DNA of 64,000 bases, taken from contig ML133488.1 of NCBI GenBank assembly GCA_003864495.1, positions 1,499,230-1,563,229 on the forward strand, read 5' to 3'. Within the stretch, counting starts at the first letter, position 1; each line of letters opens with the position of its first letter. This document shows, piece by piece, positions 24,002 through 37,440 of the stretch. The notes under the pieces were generated by a model. The model did no database searches and was not told the origin of the DNA. It saw only the letters and a list, made by a program, of their open reading frames with translations. This stretch comes from Nemopilema nomurai. Lineage: Eukaryota; Cnidaria; Scyphozoa; Rhizostomeae; Rhizostomatidae. The position numbers and the translations under genes are program-made.

Positions 24002-25683
24002 TTGAGTCCCCCACACTGAACTGATTGTTCCTTTCTTTACTCACGACAAAGCAACAACAGCAACATTTCTCAAAGGCGCTAATAGACCGCTGCGAAGCAT
24101 TTGGTCGTCGAGCAATGATTTCAAAACACTGACCCAGATCGTGAAAGAGAAATGATAGAAAATAATGTATCAACCAGGACAAATTCACTTGATTTGAATA
24201 AATAGGAAATGGCGACATGAGTAGGTGAATTCAAGCTGTTTCCTTCAATGATAGTAGTTAAACTTAATGGTAACCAAACATACGATTGATTCATGTGTTC
24301 CGGAAAGTAACAGTTTGCCAAAAAATTAAAGTTTGACTGTGTCATTGGAGCTGGCTTTTCATTATACCTCCCATTTACGACTGCCGAGGCCCTGAGCCCA
24401 AAGTTGATGGACCCCCTAAAATATGCCAAAGATTTGATGTCATGCTACTCCATTCATCAACACCAACTTGTATAAACTTTACAAAATTTTGCTTGGGCCC
24501 CCTACGATTGAAAACCTTAAGTGGCTTCTAGACCTAGGCCCAGTAGGCCTATGGGTAAATGCGTCACTGGTTACTTAACTTAATGAAAATAGAATTTTTT
24601 TTAAAAATCATATTGACAATTTTGCTCCCTCTCTCTGAAAGAAGTGTCCAGCTTTTAAATACTCCATTCAGCTTTATGGAATAACAAAGTGATTGGCTGT
24701 CCAAAAAGGTATGACTTTTGGCTAAGATTTTTAAGACCATCCTACCAAAGACATGAGTGATTTTGAGCTCTATCTGACAAAAGTCAATATTTCGAATTGG
24801 TTACTCGATGGAAATATTCATATCATAAGTTAACTATTTGGTACAAGTATCAATGCTTAAGCCGTGATTAAATGAATGATTTGTAGCCAGCAAATCCCTT
24901 ATTTTATAACAGCCCTGTATCGTTTTTTAAAATTATGAGTCTCTTTTCATCAAGCAGTTCGTTTTCACTGATGATAAAGTTCTATTTTGAAAAGTTTAAC
25001 TAGCTGTAATTGAAAGGCTATAACCTGACAATTAAAAAACCTTTTTTGAAAAAAAGCAGTAACACGTTTAACAGTAAAAACGATCGCCATTTGGCTATTT
25101 CATTGTTATACTTGACTAAAGTTGAAGGCAAATGCCCATTTTTGAAGGGCCAATATGCCCAAAGTAGGAAGGACTTGGTTTTGCTTTAATAGACAAGATT
25201 GACCAATAATTTCTTTTTCTAACTAAAACAGTACAATACTTTGCAAGTAAACCGCAGGTTTTCCAGCCTCTTTTTTTACAAATAAATTCGCTTTTTGGTG
25301 AAAATTGCAAATTTGAATAAGAATACTTAGAATAGTAAATTCCTAAAGTAATGCTATAATGGCTGAGATCAAAATTCAAACAGCTAAAACCTTGAGAAAA
25401 GGCAAGATTCAGATAAAAAGTTCTTTTCTAGCTTCACGTCAACAAGGTGAAAATAGATAATGGAAATGTATAGAAATGATTCATTCGCAATAAGAGAAAT
25501 ATCGCGGAACAAATTTCAGCATGCTAAAAGTACTTTTTCCTCCGAAAATATTTCAAAGCAAAATACCATTCTTTGTTAATTTGGTAGAAATTTTTCAACC
25601 AATTTCACGTTAATATGATGCAAATGAATAGTAAATGCCTATACTAATGTTAGTAATCGGCCGTTTTTGAAAAACAAAAGACA
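24002..25683. other. Non-coding upstream region with decayed satellite traces
   Basis: Upstream of the unknown gene; its promoter should lie near 24.0-24.1 kb, but no core motif stands out. An AAGGCTATAACC motif at 25014 looks like a decayed version of the satellite junction palindrome, suggesting old monomers extend this far. No exon-like sequence found. Confidence 0.5.
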
Positions 25684-26203
25684 AAGGCTACAGGAAGGGT
25701 GGTATTTGACCAAAAAATTATTTATCTAGATATCAAACACAGTCAAAGAGTATTACGAATGGAGCATCTAGATGCTGTTTTGGCTTCTGTATGATGAGTA
25801 TTTCCAGAGAAACGAAGCAGTTTAGGTACATCTCGTATCTAGCAAAACCATAAGGCTACAACCTTGGCAAAAGGGTGGTTTTGGGCCAAAAATTATTTAT
25901 CTAGATTTCAAACACAGTCAAATAGTATTACAAATAGAGCATTTTGATGCTGTTTTGGCTTCTGTATAATGAGTATTTCCAAGGAAACGAAGCATATGAT
26001 GTAGATCTCGTATCTATCAAAATTCTAAGGGTATAGCCATGGCAAAAGGGCGCTTTTGGACCCAAAAATTATTTATCTAGATACCAAACATAATCAAAAA
26101 GTATTACAAATGGCGGATTTTGATGCTGTTTTGGCTTCTGTATAATGTGTATTTCAAGACAAACGAAGCATTTTACATCTCGTATACTGCATTTTACAAC
26201 TCG
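25684..26203 (+). repeat. Diverged satellite monomers flanking the main array on the left
   Basis: Three consecutive units begin with AAGGCTA-type motifs at 25684, 25852 and 26027, and the main array takes over at 26204, so the spacings are 168, 175 and 177 bases. Each unit carries AAAATTATTTATCTAGAT, a TCAAA-AGTATTAC block and GATGCTGTTTTGGCTTCTGT. This interior differs from that of the main array, while the head motif and period agree. Confidence 0.85.
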
Positions 26204-29200
26204 AAGGCTATAGCCCTGGCATTTTGCGTAAAAAGGGCAACTTCGAAAACCACTCATATCTTGCATAATAAACGTCTAAGAGCTAAACCAAGTACACTAA
26301 TAGGTTGCCCTTGTTCTGCTCTACAAGACTATGGTAGAAAAGAAGGTCGGAATTTTCCATCAGTTTTGACCAATTTTGCAAGGCTATAGCCTTGGTGTTT
26401 TGCGTAAAACGGGGCAACTTCGAAAACCACTCATATCTTGCAAAATACACGTCTAAGAGCTGAACCAAGTACACCAATAGGTTGCCCTTGTTCTGCTCTA
26501 CAAGACTATGGTAGAAAAGAAGGTCGGAATTTTCCATCAGTTTTGACCAATTTTGCAAGGTTATAGCCTTGGTGTTTTGCGTAAACGGGGCAACTTTGAA
26601 AACCACTCATATCTTGCAAAATACACGTCTAAGAGCTGAACCAAGTACACCAATAGGTTGCCCTTGTTCTGCTTACAAGACTGGTAGAAAAGAAGGTCGG
26701 AATTTTCCATCAGTTTTGACCAATTTTGCAAGGTTATAGCCTTGGTGTTTTGCGTAAAACGGGCAACTTCGAAAACCACTCATATCTTGCAAATACACGT
26801 CTAAGAGCTGAACCAAGTACACCAATAGGTTGCCCTTGTTCTGCTTTACAAGACTATGGTAGAAAAGAAGGTCGGAATTTTCCATCAGTTTTGACCAATT
26901 TTGCAAGGTTATAGCCTTGGTGTTTTGCGTAAAACGGGGCAACTTGAAAACCACTCATATCTTGCAAAATACACGTCTAAGAGCTGAACCAAGTACACCA
27001 ATAGGTTGCCCTTGTTCTGCTCTACAAGACTATGGTAGAAAAGAAGGTCGGAATTTTCCATCAGTTTTGACCAATTTTGCAAGGCTTTAAGCCTTGGTGT
27101 TTTGCGTGAACGGGGCAACTTCGAAAACCACTCATATCTTGCAAAATACACGTCTAAGAGCTGAACCAAGTACACCAATAGGTTGCCCTTGTTCTGCTTA
27201 ACAAGACTATAGTAGAAAAGAAGGTCGGAATTTTCCATCAGTTTTGACCAATTTTGCAAGGCTTTAGCCTTTGTGTTTTGCGTAAAACGGGGCAACTTCG
27301 AAAACCACTCATATCTTGCAGAAAACACGTCTAAGAGCTGAACCAAGTACATCAATAGGCCGCCCTTGTTCTGCTTTACAAGACTATGGTAGAAAAGAAG
27401 GTCGGAATTTTCCATCAGTTTTGACCAATTTTGCAAGGCTTTAGCCTTGTGTTTTGCGTAAAACGGGGCAACTTTGAAAACCACTCATATCTTGCAGAAA
27501 ACACGTCTAAGAGCTGAACCAAGTACACCAATAGGTTGCCCTTGTTCTGCTTTACAAGACTAGTAGAAAAGAAGGTCGGAATTTTCCATCAGTTTTGACC
27601 AATTTTGCAAGGCTTTAGCCTTGGTGTTTTGCGTAAAACGGGGCAACTTCGAAAACCACTCATATCTTGCAAAAACACGTCTAAGAGCTGAACCAAGTAC
27701 ACCAATAGGTTGCCCTTGTTCTGCTCTACAAGACTATGGTAGAAAAGAAGGTCGGAATTTTCCATCAGTTTTGACCAATTTTGCAAGGCTTTAGCCTTGG
27801 TGTTTTGCGTAAAACGGGGCAACTTCGAAAACCACTCATATCTTGCAAAATACACGTCTAAGAGCTGAACCAAGTACACCAATAGGTTGCCCTTGTTTTG
27901 CTTTACAAGAATATGGTAGAAAAGAAGGTCGGAATTTTCCATCAGTTTTGACCAATTTTGCAAGGCTTTAGCCTTTGTGTTTTGCGTAAAACGGGTCAAC
28001 TTCGAAAACCACTCATATCTTGCAGAAAACACGTCTAAGAGCTGAACCAAGTACACCAATAGGTTGCCCTTGTTCTGCTTAACAAGACTATAGTAGAAAA
28101 GAAGGTCGGAATTTTCCAACAGTTTTGACCAATTTTGCAAGGCTTTAGCCTTGTTGTTTTGCGTAAAACGGGGCAACTTCGAAAACCACTCATATCTTGC
28201 AGAAAACACGTCTAAGAGCTGAACCAAGTACTCAATAGGTTGCCCTTGTTCTGCTTTACAAGACTTTAGTAGAAAAGAAGGTCGGAATTTTCCATCAGTT
28301 TTGACCAATTTTGCAAGGCTTTAGCCTTGGTGTTTTGCGTAAAACGGGGCAACTTCGAAAACCACTCATATCTTGCAGAAAAAACGTCTAAGAGCTGAAC
28401 CAAGTACACCAATAGGTTGCCCTTGTTCTGCTTAACAAGACTATAGTAGAAAAGAAGGTCGGAATTTTCCATCAGTTTTGACCAATTTTGCAAGGCTTTA
28501 GCCTTGGTGTTTTGCGTAAAACGGGGCAACTTCGAAAACCACTCATATCTTGCAAAATACACGTCTAAGAGCAGAACCAAGTACACCAATAGGTTGCCCT
28601 TGTTCTGCTTTACAAGAATATGGTAGAAAAGAAGGTCGGAATTTTCCATCAGTTTTGACCAATTTTGCAAGGCTTTAGCCTTGGTGTTTTGCGTAAAACG
28701 GGTCAACTTCGAAAACCACTCATTTCTTGCAAAATACACGTCTAAGAGCTGAACCAAGTACACCAATAGGTTGCCCTTGTTCTGCTCTACAAGACTATAG
28801 TAGAAAAGAAGGTCGGAATTTTCCATCAGTTTTGACCAATTTTGCAAGGCTTTAGCCTTGATGTTTTGCGTAAAACGGGTCAACTTCGAAAACCACTCAT
28901 ATCTTGCAGAAAACACGTCTAAGAGCTGAACCAAGTACACCAATAGGTTGCCCTTGTTCTGCTTAACAAGACTATAGTAGAAAAGAAGGTCGGAATTTTC
29001 CATCAGTTTTGACCAATTTTGCAAGGCTTTAGCCTTGGTGTTTTGCGTAAAACGGGGCAACTTCGAAAACCACTGATATCTTGCAGAAAACACGTCTAAG
29101 AGCTGAACCAAGTACATCAATAGGTTGCCCTTGTTCTGCTTTACAAGACTATGGTAGAAAAGAAGGTCGGAATTTTCCATCAGTTTTGACCAATTTTGCA

Positions 29201-32200
29201 AGGCTTTAGCCTTGGTGTTTTGCGTAAAACGGGGCAACTTCGAAACCACTCATATCTTGCAAAATACACGTCTAAGAGCTGAACCAAGTACACCAATAGG
29301 TTGCCCTTGTTCTGGTTTACAAGACTATGGTAGAAAAGAAGGTCGGAATTTTCCATCAGTTTTGACCAATTTTGCAAGGCTTTAGCCTTGGTGTTTTGCG
29401 TAAAACGGGGCAACTTCGAAAACCACTCATATCTTGCAAAATACACGTCTAAGAGCTGAGAACCAAGTACACCAATAGGTTGCCCTTTTCTGCTTACAAG
29501 ACTAGTAGAAAAGAAGGTCGGAATTTTCCATCAGTTTTGACCAATTTTGCAAGGCTTTAGCCTTGGTGTTTTGCGTAAAACGGGGCAACTTCGAAAACCA
29601 CTCATATCTTGCAGAAAACACGTCTAAGAGCTGAACCAAGTACACCAATAGGCCCTTGTTCTGCTTACAAGACTATGGTAGAAAAGAAGGTCGGAATTTT
29701 CCATCAGTTTTGACCAATTTTGCAAGGCTTTAGCCTTGTGTTTTGCGTAAAACGGGGCAACTTCGAAAACCACTCATATCTTGCAGAAAACACGTCTAAG
29801 AGCTGAACCAAGTACCAATAGGTTGCCCTTGTTCTGCTTTACAAGACTAGTAGAAAAGAAGGTCGGAATTTTCCATCAGTTTTGACCAATTTTGCAAGGC
29901 TTTAGCCTTGGTGTTTTGCGTAAAACGGGCAACTTCGAAAACCACTCATATCTTGCAGAAAACACGTCTAAGAGCTGAACCAAGTACACCAATAGGTTGC
30001 CCTTGTTCTGCTCTACAAGACTATAGTAGAAAAGAAGGTCGGAATTTTCCATCAGTTTTGACCAATTTTGCAAGGCTTTAGCCTTGGTGTTTTGCGTAAA
30101 ACGGGGCAACTTCGAAAACCACTCATATCTTGCAAAATACACGTCTAAGAGAACCAAGTACACCAATAGGTTGCCCTTGTTTTGCTTTACAAGATAGTAG
30201 AAAAGAAGGTCGGAATTTTCCATCAGTTTTGACCAATTTTGCAAGGCTTTAGCCTTTGTGTTTTGCGTAAAACGGGTCAACTTCGAAAACCACTCATATC
30301 TTGCAGAAAACACGTCTAAGAGCTGAACCAAGTACACCAATAGGTTGCCCTTGTTCTGCTTAACAAGACTATAGTAGAAAAGAAGGTCGGAATTTTCCAA
30401 CAGTTTTGACCAATTTTGCAAGGCTTTAGCCTTGATGTTTTGCGTAAAACGGGGCAACTTCGAAAACCACTCATATCTTGCAGAAATACACGTCTAAGGC
30501 TGAACCAAGTACACCAATAGGTTGCCCTTGTTCTGCTCTACAAGACTGGTAGAAAAGAAGGTCGGAATTTTCCATCAGTTTTGACCAATTTTGCAAGGCT
30601 TAGCCTTGGTGTTTTGCGTAAAACGGGGCAACTTCGAAAACCACTCATATCTTGCAAAAACACGTCTAAGAGCTGAACCAAGTACACCAATAGGTTGCCC
30701 TTGTTCTGCTCTACAAGACTATGGTAGAAAAGAAGGTCGGAATTTTCCATCAGTTTTGACCAATTTTGCAAGGCTTTAGCCTTGTGTTTTGCGTAAAACG
30801 GGGCAACTTCGAAAACCACTCATATCTTGCAAAAACACGTCTAAGAGCTGAACCAAGTACACCAATAGGTTGCCCTTGTTCTGCTTACAAGACATGGTAG
30901 AAAAGAAGGTCGGAATTTTCCATCAGTTTTGACCAATTTTGCAAGGCTTTAGCCTTGGTTTTGCGTAAAACGGGGCAACTTCGAAAACCACTCATATCTT
31001 GCAAAATACACGTCTAAGAGCTGAACCAAGTACACCAATAGGTTGCCCTTGTTCTGCTCTACAAGACTATGGTAGAAAAGAAGGTCGGAATTTTCCATCA
31101 GTTTTGACCAATTTTGCAAGGCTTAGCCTTGTGTTTTGCGTAAAACGGGGCAACTTCGAAAACCACTCATATCTTGCAAAAACACGTCTAAGAGCTGAAC
31201 CAAGTACACCAATAGGTTGCCCTTGTTCTGCTTACAAGACTATGGTAGAAAAGAAGGTCGGAATTTTCCATCAGTTTTGACCAATTTTGCAAGGCTTTAG
31301 CCTTGTGTTTTGCGTAAAACGGGGCAACTTCGAAAACCACTCATATCTTGCAAAAACACGTCTAAGAGCTGAACCAAGTACAACCAATAGGTTGCCCTTG
31401 TTCTGCTCTACAAGACTATGGTAGAAAAGAAGGTCGGAATTTTCCATCAGTTTTGACCAATTTTGCAAGGTTATAGCCTTGGTGTTTTGCGTAAAACGGG
31501 GCAACTTCGAAAACCACTCATATCTTGCAAAATACACGTCTAAGAGCTGAACCAAGTACACCAATAGGTTGCCCTTGTTCTGCTCTACAAGACTAGGTAG
31601 AAAAGAAGGTCGGAATTTTCCATCAGTTTTGACCAATTTTGCAAGGCTTTAGCCTTGGTGTTTTGCGTAAAACGGGGCAACTTCGAAAACCACTCATATC
31701 TTGCAAAATACACGTCTAAGAGCTGAACCAAGTACACCAATAGGTTGCCCTTGTTCTGCTCTACAAGACTGGTAGAAAAGAAGGTCGGAATTTTCCATCA
31801 GTTTTGACCAATTTTGCAAGGTTTAGCCTTGGTGTTTTGCGTAAAACGGGGCAACTTCGAAAACCACTCATATCTTGCAAAATACACGTCTAAGAGCTGA
31901 ACCAAGTACACCAATAGGTTGCCCTTGTTCTGCTCTACAAGACTATGGTAGAAAAGAAGGTCGGAATTTTCCATCAGTTTTGACCAATTTTGCAAGGCTT
32001 TAGCCTTGGTGTTTTGTAAAACGGGGCAACTTCGAAAACCACTCATATCTTGCAAAATACACGTCTAAGAGCTGAACCAAGTACACCAATAGGTTGCCCT
32101 TGTTCTGCTCTACAAGACTATGGTAGAAAAGAAGGTCGGAATTTTCCATCAGTTTTGACCAATTTTGCAAGGCTTTAGCCTTGGTGTTTTGCGTAAAACG

Positions 32201-35200
32201 GGGCAACTTCGAAAACCACTCATATCTTGCAAAATACACGTCTAAGAGCTGAACCAAGTACACCAATAGGTTGCCCTTGTTCTGCTCTACAAGTATGGTA
32301 AAAAGAAGGTCGGAATTTTCCATCAGTTTTGACCAATTTTGCAAGGTTAGCCTTGGTGTTTTGCGAACGGGGCAACTTCGAAAACCACTCATATCTTGCA
32401 AAATACACGTCTAAGAGCTGAACCAAGTACACCAATAGGTTGCCCTTGTTCTGCTCTACAAGACTATGGTAGAAAAGAAGGTCGGAATTTTCCATCAGTT
32501 TTTTTGGGCTTTAGCCTTGGTGTTTTGCGTAAAACGGGGCAACTTCGAAAACCACTCATATCTTGCAAAATACACGTCTAAGAGCTGAACCAAGTACACC
32601 AATAGGTTGCCCTTGTTCTGCTCTACAAGACTATGTAGAAAAGAAGGTCGGAATTTTCCATCAGTTTTGACCAATTTTGCAAGGTTATAGCCTTGGTGTT
32701 TTGCGTAAAACGGGGCAACTTCGAAAACCACTCATATCTTGCAAAATACACGTCTAAGAGCTGAACCAAGTACACCAATAGGTTGCCCTTGTTCTGCTCT
32801 ACAAGACTATGGTAGAAAAGAAGGTCGGAATTTTCCATCAGTTTTGACCAATTTTGCAAGGTTTAGCCTTGGTGTTTTGCGTAAAACGGGGCAACTTCGA
32901 AAACCACTCATATCTTGCAAAATACACGTCTAAGAGCTGAACCAAGTACACCAATAGGTTGCCCTTGTTCTGCTCTACAAGACATGGTAGAAAAGAAGGT
33001 CGGAATTTTCCATCAGTTTTGACCAATTTTGCAAGGTTATAGCCTTGGTGTTTTGCGTAAAACGGGGCAACTTCGAAAACCACTCATATCTTGCAAAATA
33101 CACGTCTAAGAGCTGAACCAAGTACACCAATAGGTTGCCCTTGTTCTGCTCTACAAGACTATGGTAGAAAAGAAGGTCGGAATTTTCCATCAGTTTTGAC
33201 CAATTTTGCAAGGTTATAGCCTTGGTGTTTTGCGTAAAACGGGGCAACTTCGAAAACCACTCATATCTTGCAAAATACACGTCTAAGAGCTGAACCAAGT
33301 ACACCAATAGGTTGCCCTTGTTCTGCTCTACAAGACTAGGTAGAAAAGAAGGTCGGAATTTTCCATCAGTTTTGACCAATTTTGCAAGGCTTTAGCCTTG
33401 GTGTTTTGCGTAAAAGGGGCAACTTCGAAAACCACTCATATCTTGCAAAATACACGTCTAAGAGCTGAACCAAGTACACCAATAGGTTGCCCTTGTTCTG
33501 CTCTACAAGACTATGGTAGAAAAGAAGGTCGGAATTTTCCATCAGTTTTGACCAATTTTGCAAGGTTATAGCCTTGGTGTTTTGCGTAAAACGGGGCAAC
33601 TTCGAAAACCACTCATATCTTGCAAAATACACGTCTAAGAGCTGAACCAAGTACACCAATAGGTTGCCCTTGTTCTGCTCTACAAGACTATAGTAGAAAA
33701 GAAGGTCGGAATTTTCCATCAGTTTTGACCAATTTTGCCAGGTTATAGCCTTGGTGTTTTGTAAACGGGGCAACTTCGAAAACCACTCATATCTTGCAAA
33801 ATACACGTCTAAGAGCTGAACCAAGTACACCAATAGGTTGCCCTTGTTCTGCTCTACAAGACTATGGTAGAAAAGAAGGTCGGAATTTTCCATCAGTTTT
33901 GACCAATTTTGCAAGGTTATAGCCTTGGTGTTTTGCGTAAAACGGGGCAACTTCGAAAACCACTCATATCTTGCAAAATACACGTCTAAGAGCTGAACCA
34001 AGTACACCAATAGGTTGCCCTTGTTCTGCTCTACAAGACTATGGTAGAAAAGAAGGTCGGAATTTTCCATCAGTTTTGACCAATTTTGCAAGGCTTTAGC
34101 CTTGGTGTTTTGCGTAAAACGGGGCAACTTCGAAAACCACTCATATCTTGCAAAATACACGTCTAAGAGCTGAACCAAGTACACCAATAGGTTGCCCTTG
34201 TTCTGCTTACAAGACTTGGTAGAAAAGAAGGTCGGAATTTTCCATCAGTTTTGACCAATTTTGCAAGGCTTTAGCCTTGGTGTTTTGCGTAAAACGGGGC
34301 AACTTCGAAAACCACTCATATCTTGCAAAATACACGTCTAAGAGCTGAACCAAGTACACCAATAGGTTGCCCTTGTTCTGCTCTACAAGACTATGGTAGA
34401 AAAGAAGGTCGGAATTTTCCATCAGTTTTGACCAATTTTGCAAGGTTATAGCCTTGGTGTTTTGCGTAAAACGGGGCAACTTCGAAAACCACTCATATCT
34501 TGCAAAATACACGTCTAAGAGCTGAACCAAGTACACCAATAGGTTGCCCTTGTTCTGCTCTACAAGACTATGGTAAAAAGAAGGTCGGAATTTTCCATCA
34601 GTTTTGACCAATTTTGCAAGGTTTAGCCTTGGTGTTTTGCGTAAAACGGGGCAACTTCGAAAACCACTCATATCTTGCAAAATACACGTCTAAGAGCTGA
34701 ACCAAGTACACCAATAGGTTGCCCTTGTTCTGCTCTACAAGACTATGGTAGAAAAGAAGGTCGGAATTTTCCATCAGTTTTGACCAATTTTGCAAGGTTT
34801 AGCCTTGGTGTTTTGCGTAAAACGGGGCAACTTCGAAAACCACTCATATCTTGCAAAATACACGTCTAAGAGCTGAACCAAGTACACCAATAGGTTGCCC
34901 TTGTTCTGCTCTACAAGACTAAGGTAGAAAAGAAGGTCGGAATTTTCCATCAGTTTTGACCAATTTTGCAAGGCTTTAGCCTTGGTGTTTTGCGTAAAAC
35001 GGGGCAACTTCGAAAACCACTCATATCTTGCAAAAACACGTCTAAGAGCTGAACCAAGTACACCAATAGGTTGCCCTTGTTCTGCTCTACAAGACTATGG
35101 TAGAAAAGAAGGTCGGAATTTTCCATCAGTTTTGACCAATTTTGCAAGGTTATAGCCTTGTGTTTTGCGTAAAACGGGGCAACTTCGAAAACCACTCATA

Positions 35201-37440
35201 TCTTGCAAAATACACGTCTAAGAGCTGAACCAAGTACACCAATAGGTTGCCCTTGTTCTGCTCTACAAGACTAAGATAGAAAAGAAGGTCGGAATTTTCC
35301 ATCAGTTTTGACCAATTTTGCAAGGTTATAGCCTTGGTGTTTTGCGTAAAACGGGGCAACTTCGAAAACCACTCATATCTTGCAAAATACACGTCTAAGA
35401 GCTGAACCAAGTACACCAATAGGTTGCCCTTGTTCTGCTCTACAAGACTATGGTAGAAAAGAAGGTCGGAATTTTCCATCAGTTTTGACCAATTTTGCAA
35501 GGTTATAGCCTTGGTGTTTTGCGTAAAACGGGGCAACTTGAAAACCACTCATATCTTGCAAAATACACGTCTAAGAGCTGAACCAAGTACACCAATAGGT
35601 TGCCCTTGTTCTGCTCTACAAGACTATGTAGAAAAGAAGGTCGGAATTTTCCATCAGTTTTGACCAATTTTGCAAGGCTTTAGCCTTGGTGTTTTGCGTA
35701 AAACGGGCAACTTCGAAAACCACTCATATCTTGCAAAATACACGTCTAAGAGCTGAACCAAGTACACCAATAGGTTGCCCTTGTTCTGCTTACAAGACTT
35801 GGTAGAAAAGAAGGTCGGAATTTTCCATCAGTTTTGACCAATTTTGCAAGGCTTTAGCCTTGGTTTTGCGTAAAACGGGGCAACTTCGAAAACCACTCAT
35901 ATCTTGCAAAATACACGTCTAAGAGCTGAACCAGTACACCAATAGGTTGCCCTTGTTCTGCTCTACAAGACTATGGTAGAAAAGAAGGTCGGAATTTTCC
36001 ATCAGTTTTGACCAATTTTGCAAGGTTAGCCTTGGTGTTTTGCGTAAAACGGGGCAACTTCGAAAACCACTCATATCTTGCAAAATACACGTCTAAGAGC
36101 TGAACCAAGTACACCAATAGGTTGCCCTTGTTCTGCTCTTACAAGTATGGTAAAAAGAAGGTCGGAATTTTCCATCAGTTTTGACCAATTTTGCAAGGTT
36201 TAGCCTTGGTGTTTTGCGTAAAACGGGGCAACTTCGAAAACCACTCATATCTTGCAAAATACACGTCTAAGAGCTGAACCAAGTACACCAATAGGTTGCC
36301 CTTGTTCTGCTCTACAAGACTATGGTAGAAAAGAAGGTCGGAATTTTCCATCAGTTTTGACCAATTTTGCAAGGCTTTAGCCTTGGTGTTTTGCGTAAAA
36401 CGGGGCAACTTCGAAAACCACTCATATCTTGCAAAATACACGTCTAAGAGCTGAACCAAGTACACCAATAGGTTGCCCTTGTTCTGCTCTACAAGACTAT
36501 GTAGAAAAGAAGGTCGGAATTTTCCATCAGTTTTGACCAATTTTGCAAGGCTTTAGCCTTGGTGTTTTGCGTAAAACGTGGCAACTTCGAAAACCACTCA
36601 TATCTTGCAAATACACGTCTAAGAGCTGAACCAAGTACACCAATAGGTTGCCCTTGTTCTGCTCTACAAGACTATGGTAGAAAAGAAGGTCGGAATTTTC
36701 CATCAGTTTTGACCAATTTTGCAAGGTTATAGCCTTGGTGTTTTGCGTAAAACGGGGCAACTTCGAAAACCACTCATATCTTGCAAAATACACGTCTAAG
36801 AGCTGAACCAAGTACACCAATAGGTTGCCCTTGTTCTGCTTTACAAGACTATGGTAGAAAAGAAGGTCGGAATTTTCCATCAGTTTTGACCAATTTTGCA
36901 AGGTTATAGCCTTGGTGTTTTGCGTAAAACGGGGCAACTTCGAAAACCACTCATATCTTGCAAAATACACGTCTAAGAGCTGAACCAAGTACACCAATAG
37001 GTTGCCCTTGTTCTGCTCTACAAGTAAATGGTAGAAAAGAAGGTCGGAATTTTCCATCAGTTTTGACCAATTTTGCAAGGTTATAGCCTTGGTGTTTTGC
37101 GTAAAACGGGGCAACTTCGAAAACCACTCATATCTTGCAAAATACACGTCTAAGAGCTGAACCAAGTACACCAATAGGTTGCCCTTGTTCTGCTCTACAA
37201 GACTATGGTAGAAAAGAAGGTCGGAATTTTCCATCAGTTTTGACCAATTTTGCAAGGTTATAGCCTTGGTGTTTTGCGTAAAACGGGGCAACTTCGAAAA
37301 CCACTCATATCTTGCAAAATACACGTCTAAGAGCTGAACCAAGTACACAATAGGTTGCCCTTGTTCTGCTCTACAAGACTATGGTAGAAAAGAAGGTCGG
37401 AATTTTCCATCAGTTTTGACCAATTTTGTAAGGCTTATAG
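26204..37440 (+). repeat. 177-bp satellite array, about 63 tandem copies
   Basis: Head-to-tail copies of a 177-base unit, nearly identical from end to end. A typical unit starts at the palindrome CCAAGGCTATAGCCTTGG (variants GGCTTTAGCC, GGTTATAGCC, GGTTTAGCC). It continues through GTTTTGCGTAAAACGGGGCA, CTCATATCTTGCAAAATACA, AGCTGAACCAAGTACACC and GGTTGCCCTTGTTCTGC, and ends in AGAAGGTCGGAATTTTCC. Two successive heads at 26379 and 26556 show the period directly. Because 177 is divisible by three, one - strand frame stays open across several units (for example 28266-29249, 33366-34187, 36527-37348); small indels break it elsewhere. There is no spacer sequence and no transposase-like ORF. This is a satellite, not a gene family. 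Confidence 0.98.

Noticed and set aside
26204..37440. Regular repeats resembling a CRISPR array or a repeat-protein gene family
   Set aside because: Units are contiguous with no unique spacers, the host is a spliced eukaryote, and open frames are broken by many small indels. Satellite is the simpler reading.
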